Notes under the pieces: generated by a model
What the model was told of the DNA's origin: nothing
The model's input: the letters and a program-made list of their open reading frames with translations, nothing else
Database searches by the model: none
Part shown: one piece after another, positions 4,743 to 5,039 of the stretch
How positions within the stretch are numbered: the first letter of the stretch is position 1
Layout of the letters: each line of letters begins with the position of its first letter
Program-made: the position numbers and the translations under genes
Assembly (NCBI GenBank): GCA_025350885.1
Contig: JANXXA010000442.1
Coordinates: 1-5,039, forward strand
DNA: 5,039 nucleotides
Source: Phenylobacterium sp.
GTDB lineage: Bacteria; Pseudomonadota; Alphaproteobacteria; Caulobacterales; Caulobacteraceae
Direction: 5' to 3'

Positions 4743-5039
4743 GTGAGTCCGTTGGATCTACCCCGCGAAAGATGGGTCGCGATGGCCGGGGTGGCCTTGC
4801 TTGGCCTGATCGCGGCGGCAGGGTTCGCGGTGGCCGTCTGGTCCGCCTGGCTGTTCCACGACATGCCCGACGCCGGCGACCTGGCCGACTATCACCCGCC
4901 GACCGCAACGCGGGCCTATGCCTGGGACGGCACCCTGATCGGCGAGTTCTCCCGCGAGCGGCGGATCTTCGTCCCCTACGACGCCATTCCCCCCCAGCTG
5001 GCCCAGGCCTTCATGGCGGCCGAGGACCACAGCTTCTTC
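4743..5039 (+). CDS. mrcA: Penicillin-binding protein 1A, N-terminal part, cut off by the window edge
   Basis: This is a class A penicillin-binding protein, an inner-membrane enzyme that polymerises lipid II into glycan strands and crosslinks them in the periplasm. Only the first 99 codons are present. A short cytoplasmic tail (SPLDLPRERW) is followed by one membrane helix (about 12-38). Next come AYAWDGTLIGEF (58-69), typical of the pedestal strand before the glycosyltransferase, and RRIFVPYDAIPPQLAQAF. The sequence ends at AAEDHSFF, where E94 is the expected catalytic glutamate of the GT51 domain (EDxxFxxH motif, cut before its His). The start is uncertain: GTG 4743 is preferred because it keeps the cytoplasmic tail, TTG 4752 is possible, and ATG 4782 would cut into the membrane helix. 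The frame has a stop at 4674, which limits any longer start. It lies 87 bp after the small exported gene. In Caulobacter, as I recall, mrcA directly follows amiC. Confidence 0.93.
   Translation, partial: MSPLDLPRERWVAMAGVALLGLIAAAGFAVAVWSAWLFHDMPDAGDLADYHPPTATRAYAWDGTLIGEFSRERRIFVPYDAIPPQLAQAFMAAEDHSFF

Noticed and set aside
4319..4864. Minus-strand open frame of 181 codons opposite the small gene and the mrcA start
   Set aside because: It overlaps the start of mrcA, which is certain, and shows no domain; the plus-strand gene has a signal peptide and a plausible fold.

Overview
The window looks like chromosome of a high-GC alphaproteobacterium, most likely of the Caulobacter/Phenylobacterium group. 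This rests on three things: GC of roughly 67-73% in hand-counted lines of the main genes, an RNase E with a long acidic insertion inside its S1 domain, and the gene order rne / amiC / mrcA, which I recall from Caulobacter crescentus. The assignment comes from memory, not from a search.

Layout. Positions 1-2419 (minus strand) hold most of rne, encoding RNase E, the scaffold and endonuclease of the RNA degradosome; its 3' end lies beyond the left edge. Positions 2420-2864 are a divergent intergenic region with a structured rne leader and several short dyads sharing TGACGCGG. Positions 2865-4076 (plus) encode a complete exported N-acetylmuramoyl-L-alanine amidase of the AmiC type (AMIN domain plus zinc Amidase_3 domain). 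Positions 4077-4325 are a spacer with two inverted copies of a 40-bp hairpin-forming palindromic repeat. Positions 4326-4655 (plus) encode a small, probably exported protein of clearly lower GC (about 56%), tentatively similar to NTF2-fold immunity proteins. Positions 4743-5039 (plus) are the start of mrcA, a class A penicillin-binding protein; the window ends inside its glycosyltransferase active-site motif.

How they relate. amiC and mrcA both act on periplasmic peptidoglycan: the amidase cuts stem peptides off glycan strands during cell separation, and PBP1A polymerises and crosslinks new strands. rne is divergent and functionally separate (mRNA decay and rRNA processing). The repeat pair and the low-GC small gene together look like accessory DNA placed between two core cell-wall genes. 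I see no tRNA, rRNA, CRISPR array, transposase or complete novel system. The most interesting parts are the covarying hairpin repeat pair, the orphan small gene, and the dyads between rne and amiC.
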